Source: Clostridia bacterium
Lineage (GTDB): Bacteria > Bacillota > Clostridia > Christensenellales > CAG-1252
Assembly (NCBI GenBank): GCA_017615515.1
Contig: JAFZZX010000147.1
Coordinates: 1-6,922, forward strand
DNA length: 6,922 nt
Direction: 5' to 3'
In this document: positions 1 to 6,509 of the stretch, piece by piece
Position numbering within the stretch: the first letter of the stretch is position 1
Layout of the letters: every line of letters begins with the position of its first letter
Program-made: the position numbers and the translations under genes
The notes under the pieces: model-generated
Seen by the model: the letters and a program-made list of their open reading frames with translations, nothing else
What the model was told of the DNA's origin: nothing
The model's database searches: none

Positions 1-624
1 CAGGGCGGACAGGTCGTCGGTCGGGACGCCGAGGTAGCCCCAATAGGTGTTCATGATGGAACGCGCTTTCTCGGGAATGCCGAGCGCGATCTCGACCTCT
101 TCGGCGGTATGAGACGCCGCGCGCATAAAGTCGCCGTACTTATTCATCAGCACGAAGGGATTGAGTTTCATTCCGTTCTTGCCCGATGCCATATAGACCT
201 GCGCGCCGTCGGTGTTTGCGCACAGATCGAAGAAGGCGGCGACGCTGTCGCGGCAACCAGGGACCGCTGCCTCGATGTCGTCGAGGAAGTTCTCGCGCCC
301 GGTGTGCATCACCACGTCGTACCCCATCTCTTTATCTTTGCAGATCGCACGGTAGAGGGTGTCTTCGTAGAGCAGTTCCACGCCCGCGCCGAGATCCTTA
401 AAGATCCCGATCGTGGATTCCAGTTCGGGAGCGGTGCTCTCCGCGCACAGTTCGTGCAGGGAAGGCTCGAATTCGAACCGACCTCTGACGAAGCTGGTCG
501 CGCATCCGCCGGGGAGATTGTGCTTCTCGAAGATCAAAGTCTTGTAGCCCGCTTGCGCCGTGGTCGTGGCTGCGACGAGTCCGCCGTTGCCCGCGCCTAC
601 GACGATGACGTCATATTCTTTCAT
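1..624 (-). CDS. FAD-dependent oxidoreductase, CrtI/phytoene-desaturase-like (3' end cut by window edge)
   Basis: The reverse strand reads open for 208 codons from an ATG at 624-622 to the window edge, so only the N-terminal part is present. The protein starts MKEYDVIVVGAGNGGLVAA, a Rossmann dinucleotide-binding motif (G10-x-G12-x-x-G15). The acidic residue that closes this fold and normally holds the FAD ribose is E33, in the segment LIFEKHNLPGGCATSF. The PGG at 38-40 followed by a small/aromatic stretch, and the FEFEPSLHEL segment at 51-60, are typical of the phytoene desaturase / carotenoid isomerase / retinol saturase superfamily. The family acts on hydrophobic polyene or related substrates; the actual substrate here is unknown, and no carotenoid genes are visible nearby. 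A ribosome site AAAGGAG (about 632-638) lies 7 bases before the ATG, and a good promoter sits just upstream, so this is probably the first gene of its transcript. Family call is firm, function is not. Confidence 0.85.
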   Translation of the reverse strand, partial: MKEYDVIVVGAGNGGLVAATTTAQAGYKTLIFEKHNLPGGCATSFVRGRFEFEPSLHELCAESTAPELESTIGIFKDLGAGVELLYEDTLYRAICKDKEMGYDVVMHTGRENFLDDIEAAVPGCRDSVAAFFDLCANTDGAQVYMASGKNGMKLNPFVLMNKYGDFMRAASHTAEEVEIALGIPEKARSIMNTYWGYLGVPTDDLSAL

Positions 625-656
625 ATCGCGTCTCCTTTATAAAATATGATACTTAT

Positions 657-686
657 ACTATACTAAATAAAAGGGGAGTTCGTCAA
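657..686 (-). promoter_or_regulatory. Sigma-70-type promoter of the left-edge oxidoreductase
   Basis: On the minus strand, TTGACG (681-686) is followed after 18 bases by TATAGT (657-662). The start of transcription would fall near 650, giving an untranslated leader of about 26 bases that contains the AAAGGAG ribosome site. Seen in sequence; activity is inferred. Confidence 0.65.
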
Positions 687-802
687 TAGGGAAAGGAAAA
701 AACTGTTTCCGACGTTACCGTTCGAGGCAGGATGAGAGACGTTTCGGTTAAGATTTGCGGCTTTTTTGCGGAAAACGCAAGAAATGTGTTGTATCGCGAG
801 AG

Positions 803-824
803 AGTAATCTGTTACTATTATACT
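803..824 (+). promoter_or_regulatory. Possible -10 box with overlapping palindrome before the membrane protein gene
   Basis: A short perfect inverted repeat, AGTAA-TCTG-TTACT (803-816), runs straight into a -10-like TATTATACT (816-824) about 50 bases ahead of the start codon. No acceptable -35 hexamer stands 16-18 bases upstream of the -10. The palindrome lies where the spacer and -35 would be, so it could be an operator of a regulated promoter. The call rests on pattern only. Confidence 0.35.
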
Positions 825-872
825 ATCTTTTGTAAAGAACGCACGACGTCGGGCTCGCGGGAAAGGAGAAAA

Positions 873-1322
873 ATGAAAAAGGTATCGAAAAATATTTTGT
901 CTTGGGGTGTAACCGTCTTTGCCGCGCTGTGCGGATTGGCGGCATTCTTCGTGGTTTTCGCCGACGCGGTTGGTTATTCGCTGTTGGACGTGGAGACGGG
1001 AGCGTTTTCCGGATTGCAGGTCGCTCTCGGCGCTACCGTAAATAACGTACGGTTCTTCGAGGCTTCGGTGGGCATTATTCTCGCCTACCTCTTCCCCTTG
1101 ATTGCGGCTTGCGCGTTGATCATCGGTAAGGGATTCAAGATAGTTACCTATCTTGCCGCAGCTATGATGCTCACGGGCGGCGTTCTCGCTTTCTGTATCG
1201 TCAGCCTTTTGAACGGCACCTATATCGGCGAGCCTTCGCCTGCCGCGGGCGCGATCGCCTCGGGCGTTCTCTCCGTCGCCGGCGGCGTCATCGCGTGCGG
1301 TTCAACCTTCCTGAAAGGATGA
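873..1322 (+). CDS. Small four-helix membrane protein of unknown function
   Basis: A 149-residue hydrophobic protein that I do not recognise. It begins MKKVSKNILSWG, a short basic tail. Four stretches are long and apolar enough to cross the membrane: about residues 9-31, 62-84, 89-112 and 124-146. The loop between the first two (about 32-61) is the longest and polar; the last helix is rich in Gly, Ala and Ser. There are no catalytic, metal-binding or transport signatures. The start at 873 is chosen because AAAGGAG (862-868) lies 4 bases before it; the frame is open back to an ATG at 732, but that extension has no ribosome site, has an uncharacteristic composition and covers the likely promoter. 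It stands alone: a divergent gene lies upstream and a strong terminator directly downstream, so it is probably monocistronic. It is likely an integral membrane protein, role unknown. Confidence 0.8.
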   Translation: MKKVSKNILSWGVTVFAALCGLAAFFVVFADAVGYSLLDVETGAFSGLQVALGATVNNVRFFEASVGIILAYLFPLIAACALIIGKGFKIVTYLAAAMMLTGGVLAFCIVSLLNGTYIGEPSPAAGAIASGVLSVAGGVIACGSTFLKG

Positions 1323-1333
1323 TCGTGACCTTG

Positions 1334-1365
1334 AAAAAGGCGCTCGTTAGGAGCGCCTTTTTTTT
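1334..1365. terminator. Bidirectional intrinsic terminator between convergent genes
   Basis: GGCGCTC (1339-1345) pairs perfectly with GAGCGCC (1351-1357) around the loop GTTAG. The stem is flanked by AAAAA (1334-1338) on the left and a run of eight T (1358-1365) on the right, so it can work for the membrane protein gene (plus) and also for the malic enzyme gene (minus), whose stop codon is 25 bases away. Confidence 0.9.
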
Positions 1366-1389
1366 GTTTTTAAGGGGATATAGCAAGAT

Positions 1390-2562
1390 CTAAGCTCTCG
1401 CGACGCCGCTTTTTCTTGCCGCTTCGGCGACGGCTTTTGCGACCGTAGGGCCGACGCGCGGGTCGAAGGCGCGGGGCAGGATGTAGTCCCTTGCGAGTTC
1501 TTCGGGCGATACGAGAGAGGCGAGCGCTTGCGCCGCGGCGAGTTTCATGTCCTCGTTGATCTCGCGGGCGCGCACGTCAAGAGCCCCTCGGAAGATGCCG
1601 GGGAAGGCGAGCACGTTGTTGATCTGATTCGGGAAGTCGCTCCGTCCCGTGCCCACGACCGCCGCGCCTGAGGCGAGGGCGAGGTCGGGCATGATCTCGG
1701 GCGTCGGGTTCGCCATCGGGAAGAGGATCGGATCGGTTGCCATCGAGGCGATCATCTCGGGCGTGACGAGGTTGCCCGCCGATACGCCGATGAAGAGGTC
1801 GGCGCCGACCAGCGCGTCTTTCAATGCGCCTGTTTTTCTGTCGCGATTCGTGACCTTCGCCATCTCTGCCTGCGCGGGGTTCAGCCAGTCCGCCCCTTCG
1901 GCAATGATGCCCTTTTTGTCACAGAGGGTCAGGTTCTTGAGCCCGCGCGATAAGAGGAGTTTCGCGATCGCAATGCCCGCCGATCCGGCGCCGTTGACGA
2001 CCGCGCGGATCTTGCCGATCTCTTTGCCGACCGCTTTCAGCGCGTTCAAAACCGCGGCGAGCACGACCACCGCCGTTCCGTGTTGGTCGTCGTGGAAGAC
2101 GGGGATATCGCACCGCTCCTTGAGCTTGCGTTCGATCTCGAAGCAGCGCGGCGCCGCGATGTCCTCGAGGTTGATGCCGCCGAAACTGCCCGCAAGTAGG
2201 GCGACGGTATTCACGATCTCGTCCACGTCCTTACTGCGAACGCACAGAGGGATCGCGTCCACCCCGCCGAACGCCTTGAAGAGCACGCATTTCCCCTCCA
2301 TTACGGGCATTCCTGCCTCGGGACCGATGTCGCCGAGCCCAAGCACCGCCGTGCCGTCCGTCACGACGGCGACGAGGTTGCCGCGCCCCGTGAGGAGATA
2401 GGACTTCTCGGGATCTTTCCGGATCTCCAGACACGCTTGCGCCACGCCCGGCGTGTAGGCGAGGGAGAGGTCGTCCCGGTTTTCTATCTTCATCTTGGGG
2501 ACGGTCTCGAGTTTTCCTTTCCATTCGTAGTGTTTTTTTAATGATTCTTCGGCGTAATTCAT
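1390..2562 (-). CDS. Malic enzyme, NAD(P)-dependent (oxaloacetate-decarboxylating malate dehydrogenase)
   Basis: A 390-residue cytosolic enzyme of the short bacterial type, converting malate and NAD(P)+ to pyruvate, CO2 and NAD(P)H with Mg2+ or Mn2+. It is full length for the class that lacks the C-terminal phosphotransacetylase-like domain found in E. coli MaeB. Visible motifs in order: SLAYTPGV (33-40) with the probable catalytic Tyr36; [20 protein letters not shown] (68-87); EGK with the probable catalytic Lys91; metal ligands in NLEDI (131-135, E133/D134) and FHDDQHGT (156-163); Rossmann motif [11 protein letters not shown] (190-200); SAGN (261-264); NPTPEI (285-290); and [14 protein letters not shown] (304-317). 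Whether it prefers NAD or NADP cannot be read from this. It follows fumC by 34 bases on the same strand, so the two likely form one transcript in which FumC supplies malate. The N-terminus [17 protein letters not shown] fits the family, but the nearest good ribosome site is 29 bases away (see the element at 2563-2598). Confidence 0.95.
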   Translation of the reverse strand: MNYAEESLKKHYEWKGKLETVPKMKIENRDDLSLAYTPGVAQACLEIRKDPEKSYLLTGRGNLVAVVTDGTAVLGLGDIGPEAGMPVMEGKCVLFKAFGGVDAIPLCVRSKDVDEIVNTVALLAGSFGGINLEDIAAPRCFEIERKLKERCDIPVFHDDQHGTAVVVLAAVLNALKAVGKEIGKIRAVVNGAGSAGIAIAKLLLSRGLKNLTLCDKKGIIAEGADWLNPAQAEMAKVTNRDRKTGALKDALVGADLFIGVSAGNLVTPEMIASMATDPILFPMANPTPEIMPDLALASGAAVVGTGRSDFPNQINNVLAFPGIFRGALDVRAREINEDMKLAAAQALASLVSPEELARDYILPRAFDPRVGPTVAKAVAEAARKSGVARA

Positions 2563-2598
2563 ATTCTTTCGCCCGCATGGTGCGCGGACATCTCCTTT
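2563..2598 (-). promoter_or_regulatory. Ribosome site with hairpin-bridged spacer before the malic enzyme gene
   Basis: Reading the minus strand, AAAGGAG (2598-2592) overlaps the fumC stop codon and lies 29 bases from the malic enzyme ATG, which is too far for normal initiation. Between them GTCCGC (2589-2584) can pair with GCGGGC (2576-2571) over the loop GCACCAT, 6 bp with one G-U pair. Folding this out leaves 2 + 8 = 10 bases between GGAG and ATG, a workable spacing. Without the fold the only local help is a weak GAAAG at 2570-2566. The pairing is seen; the function is inferred. Confidence 0.4.
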
Positions 2599-3961
2599 AG
2601 ATCATTTCGTTGGGTTTGACGAGACGGTCGAACTCCTCTCCCGTCAGATAGCCGAGACGCACCGCTTCCTCTTTGAGGGTCGTGCCGTTCTTGTGCGCGG
2701 CTTTCGCGATCGCGGCGGCGTTGTCGTAGCCGATCTTCGGCGAAAGGGCGGTGACGACCATCAGCGTGCGGTCTAAGTTCTCCGCCATCTTTTCCTTGTT
2801 TGCCTTGAGCCCTGCGAGGCAATGCGCGGTAAAGGAACGGATCGCGTCCGATAGCAGGGTGACGGATTGCAGGAAATTATAGGCGATCACCGGCATATAG
2901 ACGTTGAGTTGGAAGTTGCCTTGCGACGCCGCCACGCCGATCGTCACGTCGTTGCCCATCACTTGGGCGGCGACCATCGTCAGCGCTTCGCATTGGGTCG
3001 GATTGACCTTGCCCGGCATGATGGACGAGCCGGGTTCGTTCTCGGGGATCGTGATCTCGCCGAGCCCGCATCTCGGACCCGAGGCGAGCCATCTTATATC
3101 GTTCGCGATCTTCATAAGGTCTGCGGCGAGAGACTTGAGCGCGCCGTGCGCGAAGGCGACGTCGTCTTTTGCGGACAGAGCGTGAAACTTGTTCGGCGCG
3201 GTGCGGAAGGGAGCGCCCGTTTCCTTCTTTATTTCCTCGGCGACCGCTTCGGCAAATCCTTTCGGGCAGTTCAGCCCCGTGCCGACGGCGGTACCGCCGA
3301 GCGCGAGGCCCAAAAGCCCGTCTTTTGCGGTCTTGATCTCTGCGAGACAACGTTCCGCCATGCCTCTCCAACCGCTGACTTCTTGCGAGAAGGCGATCGG
3401 GACGGCGTCTTGCAGATGGGTGCGACCGACGGTCACGATCCCTTCGCTCTCCTTTTCGATGCGGCGGAAGGCGTCGATCATCTCCGCGAGCGCGGGTTCG
3501 AGCTTTTCCGTCAAGGCGAGATAGGCGGCGACGTGCAGGGCGGTCGGGAAGGTGTCATTGGAGCTCTGCGAGCGGTTGACGTGGTCGTTCGGGTGCAGGA
3601 GCCTCTCTCCCGCGATCTCGTTGCCCCGATTCGCGATCACTTCGTTGAAGTTCATGTTGGTTTGGGTGCCGCTGCCCGTCTGCCATACCGCGAGCGGGAA
3701 ATGCCCCTCGAGCGCCCCCGCGAGGATCTCGTCCGCCACGGTGACGATCAGCGAGGCGCGCTTGTCGTCCAATAGTCCGAGCGTACGGTTGGTCAGGGCG
3801 CAAGCCTTCTTCACGACGGCGAACGCGTGCAAAATGTCTTTCGGCATCTTCTCTTCGCCGATGCGGAAGTTCTCGTAACTGCGTTGCGTCTGCGCGCCCC
3901 AATAGCGATCCGCGGGTACCTTGATCTCGCCCATACTGTCGCGTTCGATCCTTTGATCCAT
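2597..3961 (-). CDS. fumC: Class II fumarate hydratase (fumarase C)
   Basis: A 454-residue soluble enzyme interconverting fumarate and L-malate, of the oxygen-stable, iron-free class that works as a homotetramer; the length matches the family. Motifs in order: SGTQTNMN (97-104), SSNDTFPT (133-140), [10 protein letters not shown] (179-188) with the conserved His182, and the superfamily signature [11 protein letters not shown] (311-321) carrying the probable catalytic base Ser312 and the lid residues Lys318 and Asn320. The TQCEA after the signature favours fumarase over aspartase. The start at 3961 ([20 protein letters not shown]) is chosen because AAAGGAG (3974-3968) is 6 bases away and family proteins begin near here; the frame is open 81 codons further, but that stretch is the hairpin-filled leader. 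The malic enzyme gene follows at 34 bases. There is no clear promoter between the upstream AraC gene and fumC, so transcription may read through from it or start at an unrecognised site. Confidence 0.96.
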   Translation of the reverse strand: MDQRIERDSMGEIKVPADRYWGAQTQRSYENFRIGEEKMPKDILHAFAVVKKACALTNRTLGLLDDKRASLIVTVADEILAGALEGHFPLAVWQTGSGTQTNMNFNEVIANRGNEIAGERLLHPNDHVNRSQSSNDTFPTALHVAAYLALTEKLEPALAEMIDAFRRIEKESEGIVTVGRTHLQDAVPIAFSQEVSGWRGMAERCLAEIKTAKDGLLGLALGGTAVGTGLNCPKGFAEAVAEEIKKETGAPFRTAPNKFHALSAKDDVAFAHGALKSLAADLMKIANDIRWLASGPRCGLGEITIPENEPGSSIMPGKVNPTQCEALTMVAAQVMGNDVTIGVAASQGNFQLNVYMPVIAYNFLQSVTLLSDAIRSFTAHCLAGLKANKEKMAENLDRTLMVVTALSPKIGYDNAAAIAKAAHKNGTTLKEEAVRLGYLTGEEFDRLVKPNEMI

Positions 3962-3967
3962 CTTTTT

Positions 3968-4016
3968 CTCCTTTGCGCGGACGACATCCGCGCTTTCCTT
4001 TCTCCCCGAGAGAGAA
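3968..4016 (-). promoter_or_regulatory. Two leader hairpins and Shine-Dalgarno of fumC
   Basis: In minus-strand sense, TTCTCTC (4016-4010) can pair with GGGAGAA (4006-4000), 7 bp with one G-U over the loop TCG. GCGCGGA (3993-3987) pairs perfectly with TCCGCGC (3981-3975) over the loop TGTCG. The second hairpin ends exactly where the AAAGGAG ribosome site (3974-3968) begins, so its folding could affect ribosome access. No U-run follows either stem in this direction, so they are not ordinary terminators. Together with the upstream array they make the fumC leader almost continuously structured. Confidence 0.55.
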
Positions 4017-4019
4017 CGA

Positions 4020-4107
4020 GCCGCGTTTATGCGGCATATCGAGCGATCAACCGATCGCATATCGAGGTTGCCATTGGCAAACATATCAAGCGCCATCGGC
4101 GCATATC
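4020..4107 (-). repeat. Tandem array of four hairpins linked by GATATG in the fumC leader
   Basis: In minus-strand sense GATATG occurs at 4107-4102, 4087-4082, 4063-4058 and 4040-4035, at intervals of 20, 24 and 23 bases. Each copy leads into a separate stem-loop with its own arms: GCGCC-GAT-GGCGC (4102-4090), TTGCC-AAT-GGCAA (4080-4068), GCGATC-GGTT-GATCGC (4058-4043) and GCCGC-ATAAAC-GCGGC (4035-4020). The base after most stems is followed by (C)TC or TT before the next GATATG. Stem sequences differ but stay complementary while the linker stays fixed, which is the pattern of selected structure and not of simple repeat decay. I know no described leader of this form. It could be an RNA that binds a multimeric protein, a ligand sensor, or a set of DNA operators; the sequence cannot decide. 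Confidence 0.7.
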
Positions 4108-4113
4108 GATCGT

Positions 4114-4998
4114 TTAATTCCTGTTTTTTCTGTACGACGTTGGCGAGATCCCCTCTTTCTGCTTGAAGATCAAGGTCAGGTAGTTCCCCGAGGAAAAGCC
4201 GCAACTTTCGGCGATCTCCTCGATGGACTTGTCCGTGGTCGCGAGCAGTTCTTTGACCTTGGTCAGGCGCAGACGAAGCAGGTAGTTCATCGGCGTGCAG
4301 TCGAGATCCCGTTTGAAATGATAGTTGAGGGTCTGTTTGGTCGCGTAGATACGCTCCGCGAGGTCGTCGAGCGACAAAGGATCCGCGTAGTTCGCATTCA
4401 TATAGTTGATCGCTTTTACCACGATGGGCGAGGCCTGCTGACGGCTCTCGGGCGACTGCGGCAGGCGATGCTCCGCGTAGTGGTATAACGTCAAGAGGAA
4501 GTAGTCGAACTTCGCCTTGTCCGCCGACCGCTTATGCTCCTCGGTCAAGGGGTGATCTAGGGACAGATCGAGGATCTCCCTGAGGTGATCGGACTGCGCC
4601 GCCGCGAGGGGGACAAAGGTCAGCGAAAGGCTGGTCAGCACTTCCTGCGCGAAGTCGTCCAGAAGATTCTCGGAGACGTAGATATTGATCCTCTTGAAGG
4701 CGCCGCCCTCGGTCTTGTGCATCGCGAAAGGGGGCACTACCAGGACGGCGGGCGCCTCGATCGAGTAGAGGGCGTTCTCGATGAAGAAACTGCGCTTGCC
4801 CTCATAGAGGAAATACACCTCGTAGTGGGGGTGGGAGTGCAGTTTGCGCATCGTCATTTGCGGCATTGAAGATTCTTCTATTCTGAGATAGGGTTCCATA
4901 CCGTTATTATGCGCGTCCGCGCCCGCGCCTGTCAATCCCTTTTCCGCGCTTTTTTCAAAATAATTATGTAATGATAAAAAAATATTGTTGTTTTTCAT
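4114..4998 (-). CDS. AraC-family transcriptional regulator with N-terminal cupin domain
   Basis: A DNA-binding regulator of 294 residues as drawn from the ATG at 4998. The sensor half is a cupin-like beta barrel: [19 protein letters not shown] (54-72) and [10 protein letters not shown] (89-98) carry the usual His/Glu pattern. The C-terminal 100 residues hold the two helix-turn-helix motifs of the AraC family, about 209-230 ([19 protein letters not shown]) and 259-280 ([20 protein letters not shown]), closing with the typical [12 protein letters not shown]. Its divergent placement next to the GH4 glycosidase gene suggests it controls that gene in response to a sugar. The start is doubtful. The only ribosome site, GGAGGGG (5019-5013), is about 14-16 bases from this ATG, and the first dozen codons are strikingly AT-rich (AAT, TTA, TCA) compared with the rest. 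The alternative start is Met34 at 4899, directly behind a good promoter, giving 261 residues and 20 residues before the first cupin His. The family call is firm. Confidence 0.9.
   Translation of the reverse strand: MKNNNIFLSLHNYFEKSAEKGLTGAGADAHNNGMEPYLRIEESSMPQMTMRKLHSHPHYEVYFLYEGKRSFFIENALYSIEAPAVLVVPPFAMHKTEGGAFKRINIYVSENLLDDFAQEVLTSLSLTFVPLAAAQSDHLREILDLSLDHPLTEEHKRSADKAKFDYFLLTLYHYAEHRLPQSPESRQQASPIVVKAINYMNANYADPLSLDDLAERIYATKQTLNYHFKRDLDCTPMNYLLRLRLTKVKELLATTDKSIEEIAESCGFSSGNYLTLIFKQKEGISPTSYRKNRN
4906..4935 (-). promoter_or_regulatory. Consensus-like promoter inside the 5' part of the regulator reading frame
   Basis: On the minus strand a perfect TTGACA (4935-4930) is followed after 18 bases by CATAAT (4911-4906), five of six matches to the -10 consensus. 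Six bases (AACGGT) then separate it from an in-frame ATG (4899-4897). Transcription would begin at or next to that ATG, so the regulator mRNA could be leaderless and the protein start at Met34. The match is seen; use is inferred. Confidence 0.5.
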
Positions 4999-5011
4999 TA
5001 TATATAGTGAA
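4994..5011. promoter_or_regulatory. 18-bp dyad, candidate operator in the divergent control region
   Basis: TTCA (4994-4997) and TGAA (5008-5011) flank TTATATATAG to form an 18-bp inverted repeat with eight of nine pairs matched. It spans the place where the -35 of the GH4 promoter would be (13-30 bases upstream of TATAAT) and is a plausible binding site for a regulator. AraC proteins more often bind direct repeats, so the binder is uncertain. Confidence 0.4.
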
Positions 5012-5023
5012 TCCCCTCCGCGT

Positions 5024-5050
5024 TATAATGTAGGAAAACGAAAAGGAAGG
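5024..5050 (+). promoter_or_regulatory. -10 box and ribosome site of the GH4 gene
   Basis: A perfect TATAAT (5024-5029) lies 29 bases before the GH4 start codon. There is no recognisable TTGACA at 17-18 bases upstream, only the AT-rich dyad, which fits activator-dependent transcription. Initiation near 5036 would give a leader of about 23 bases containing AAGGAAGG (5043-5050), 8 bases before the ATG at 5059. Confidence 0.6.
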
Positions 5051-5058
5051 TTATTTCT

Positions 5059-6468
5059 ATGAAATATCTTGACAATGGCAAAAAAGCGACGGATCTGAAG
5101 ATTGCCTACGTCGGCGGCGGCTCTCGTGGTTGGGCGCGCGGCTTGATGAGCGACCTCGCGGAAGAACCCGCGATGAGCGGTACGGTCTATCTCTACGATA
5201 TCGACTTTGAAGCGGCGAAGGCGAACGAGACCATCGGCAACGCGATCTACGACCGCGAGGACGTGCTCGGCAAGTGGCACTACAAGGCGGTCCCGACCCT
5301 CGAAGAAGCGCTCGACAAGGCGGACTTCGTCGTGATCTCGATCCTGCCCGGTACCTTCGACGAGATGGAGAGCGACGTGCATCTCCCCGAGAAGTACGGC
5401 ATCTATCAGTCGGTCGGCGACTCGGTCGGCCCCGGCGGCATCGTCCGTGCGCTCCGTACCATTCCGATGTATAAGGTCATCGCGGAGGGCATCAAGAAGT
5501 GCTGCCCCGAGGCGTGGGTCATCAACTACACCAACCCGATGACGCTCTGCACCGCCGCGCTCTACGCCTATTTCCCCGAGATCAAGGCGTTCGGTTGCTG
5601 TCACGAAGTGTTCGGCACGCAGAAGATCCTCGGTCTCGCCTATCAGGAGAAGTACGGCACCTTCCTCGAGAGACAGGACGTCAACGTGAACGTCGTGGGC
5701 GTGAACCACTTTACCTGGATCACCGCCGCGCATTACGGCAAGACCGACCTGATGCCGATCTATAGAGAGTTCGTCGAGAAGCACTACAAGGACGGCTACA
5801 TCGTCGATAGTTCCACCCATTGGATGAATAATACCTTCGTCAGCGCGGAGCGCGTGAAGTTCGACCTCTTCCGTCGTTACGGCGTGATCGCCGCGGCGGG
5901 CGACAGACACCTCGCCGAGTTCTGCCCCGGCTACTGGTATTTGAAGGATCCCGACACCGTCAAGGAATGGAAGTTCGGTCTGACCACCGTGGACTGGCGC
6001 CGTGAGGATCTCGCGAAGAGGATCGACAAGACCAATAAGCTCCTCTCCGGTGAGGAGAAGTTCGAGCTACGCGTCACGGGCGAGGAGGGCGTCAAGCAGA
6101 TTAAAGGTATCCTCGGCATCGAGCCCTTCGTGACCAACGTCAATATGCCCAATATGGGACAGATCAGCAACCTGCCCCTCGGTGTGGTGGTCGAGACCAA
6201 CGCGTTCTTTTCCGCGCGCGGCGTGCAACCCGTCTGCGCGGGACCCCTGCCGAAGGGCGTGGATTCCCTCGTCAATAGGGTGGTGAACGAGCAGCAACTG
6301 ACCCTCGAAGCGGCGATGACCGGCAACTACGAGCTCGCCTTCAAGGCGTTCCAGAACGACGCGAACGTCTGCCTCTCTCCCGCCGATTCCCGCGCGCTGT
6401 TCGACGAGATGCTCGCGAACACCAAGAAATACTTGCCTTTCTACGACAAGTGGCTCGCCAATAAATAA
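5059..6468 (+). CDS. Glycoside hydrolase family 4 (alpha-galactosidase/alpha-glucosidase/hexuronidase type)
   Basis: A 469-residue cytosolic glycosidase of family GH4, which cleaves glycosides by an unusual oxidation-elimination-addition-reduction route using NAD+ and a divalent metal (usually Mn2+). The length is normal. The NAD-binding motif is IAYVGGGSRGWARG (15-28), with D47/D49 at the end of the second strand. Family hallmarks follow: VGDSVGPGGIVRALR (119-133), NYTNPM (156-161), the metal-site segment CHEVFG (181-186, with Cys181 and His182) and NH at 216-217. A CH-type metal motif, unlike the CN or CD types, marks the branches acting on non-phosphorylated sugars or uronic acids, so a 6-phospho-glycosidase is unlikely; CHEV is distinct from the CHSV of MelA alpha-galactosidases. 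The substrate stays open. There is no signal peptide, so it must act on imported oligosaccharides, yet no transporter is present in the window. It is divergent from the AraC gene, its likely regulator, and no other gene follows it in the same operon here. Confidence 0.93.
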   Translation: MKYLDNGKKATDLKIAYVGGGSRGWARGLMSDLAEEPAMSGTVYLYDIDFEAAKANETIGNAIYDREDVLGKWHYKAVPTLEEALDKADFVVISILPGTFDEMESDVHLPEKYGIYQSVGDSVGPGGIVRALRTIPMYKVIAEGIKKCCPEAWVINYTNPMTLCTAALYAYFPEIKAFGCCHEVFGTQKILGLAYQEKYGTFLERQDVNVNVVGVNHFTWITAAHYGKTDLMPIYREFVEKHYKDGYIVDSSTHWMNNTFVSAERVKFDLFRRYGVIAAAGDRHLAEFCPGYWYLKDPDTVKEWKFGLTTVDWRREDLAKRIDKTNKLLSGEEKFELRVTGEEGVKQIKGILGIEPFVTNVNMPNMGQISNLPLGVVVETNAFFSARGVQPVCAGPLPKGVDSLVNRVVNEQQLTLEAAMTGNYELAFKAFQNDANVCLSPADSRALFDEMLANTKKYLPFYDKWLANK

Positions 6469-6509
6469 TCGGGCGCGTATAGCGGCACATATACTTCACT
6501 ACAACATCA

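Noticed and set aside
732..872. Upstream extension of the membrane protein frame to an ATG at 732
   Set aside because: No ribosome site, odd Arg/Cys/Tyr-rich composition, and it would cover the -10 box; AAAGGAG just before 873 decides the start.
2231..2578. 115-codon minus-strand frame starting at 2578
   Set aside because: Out of frame with the well-conserved malic enzyme, Arg-rich shadow of GC-rich coding sequence.
2559..2591. Ten-codon minigene [10 protein letters not shown] whose TGA overlaps the malic enzyme ATG
   Set aside because: Its ATG directly follows GGAG with no spacing, which is not usable for initiation; the overlap is probably chance.
4058..4087. fumC promoter formed by TTGATA and the next GATATG
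   Set aside because: The spacing is 20 bases and the -10 matches only three of six positions; the elements are part of the repeated array.
4020..4107. CRISPR array
   Set aside because: The constant part is only 6 bases and the variable parts are themselves palindromes; no repeat of CRISPR length and no cas genes.
3962..4204. 81-codon N-terminal extension of fumC overlapping the regulator gene
   Set aside because: The extension is made of the leader hairpins and antisense-frame regulator sequence; family proteins begin at [20 protein letters not shown], with a good ribosome site.
5023..6326. Long minus-strand frames across the GH4 gene
   Set aside because: Shadows of the GC-rich GH4 coding sequence, whose family motifs on the plus strand are unambiguous.
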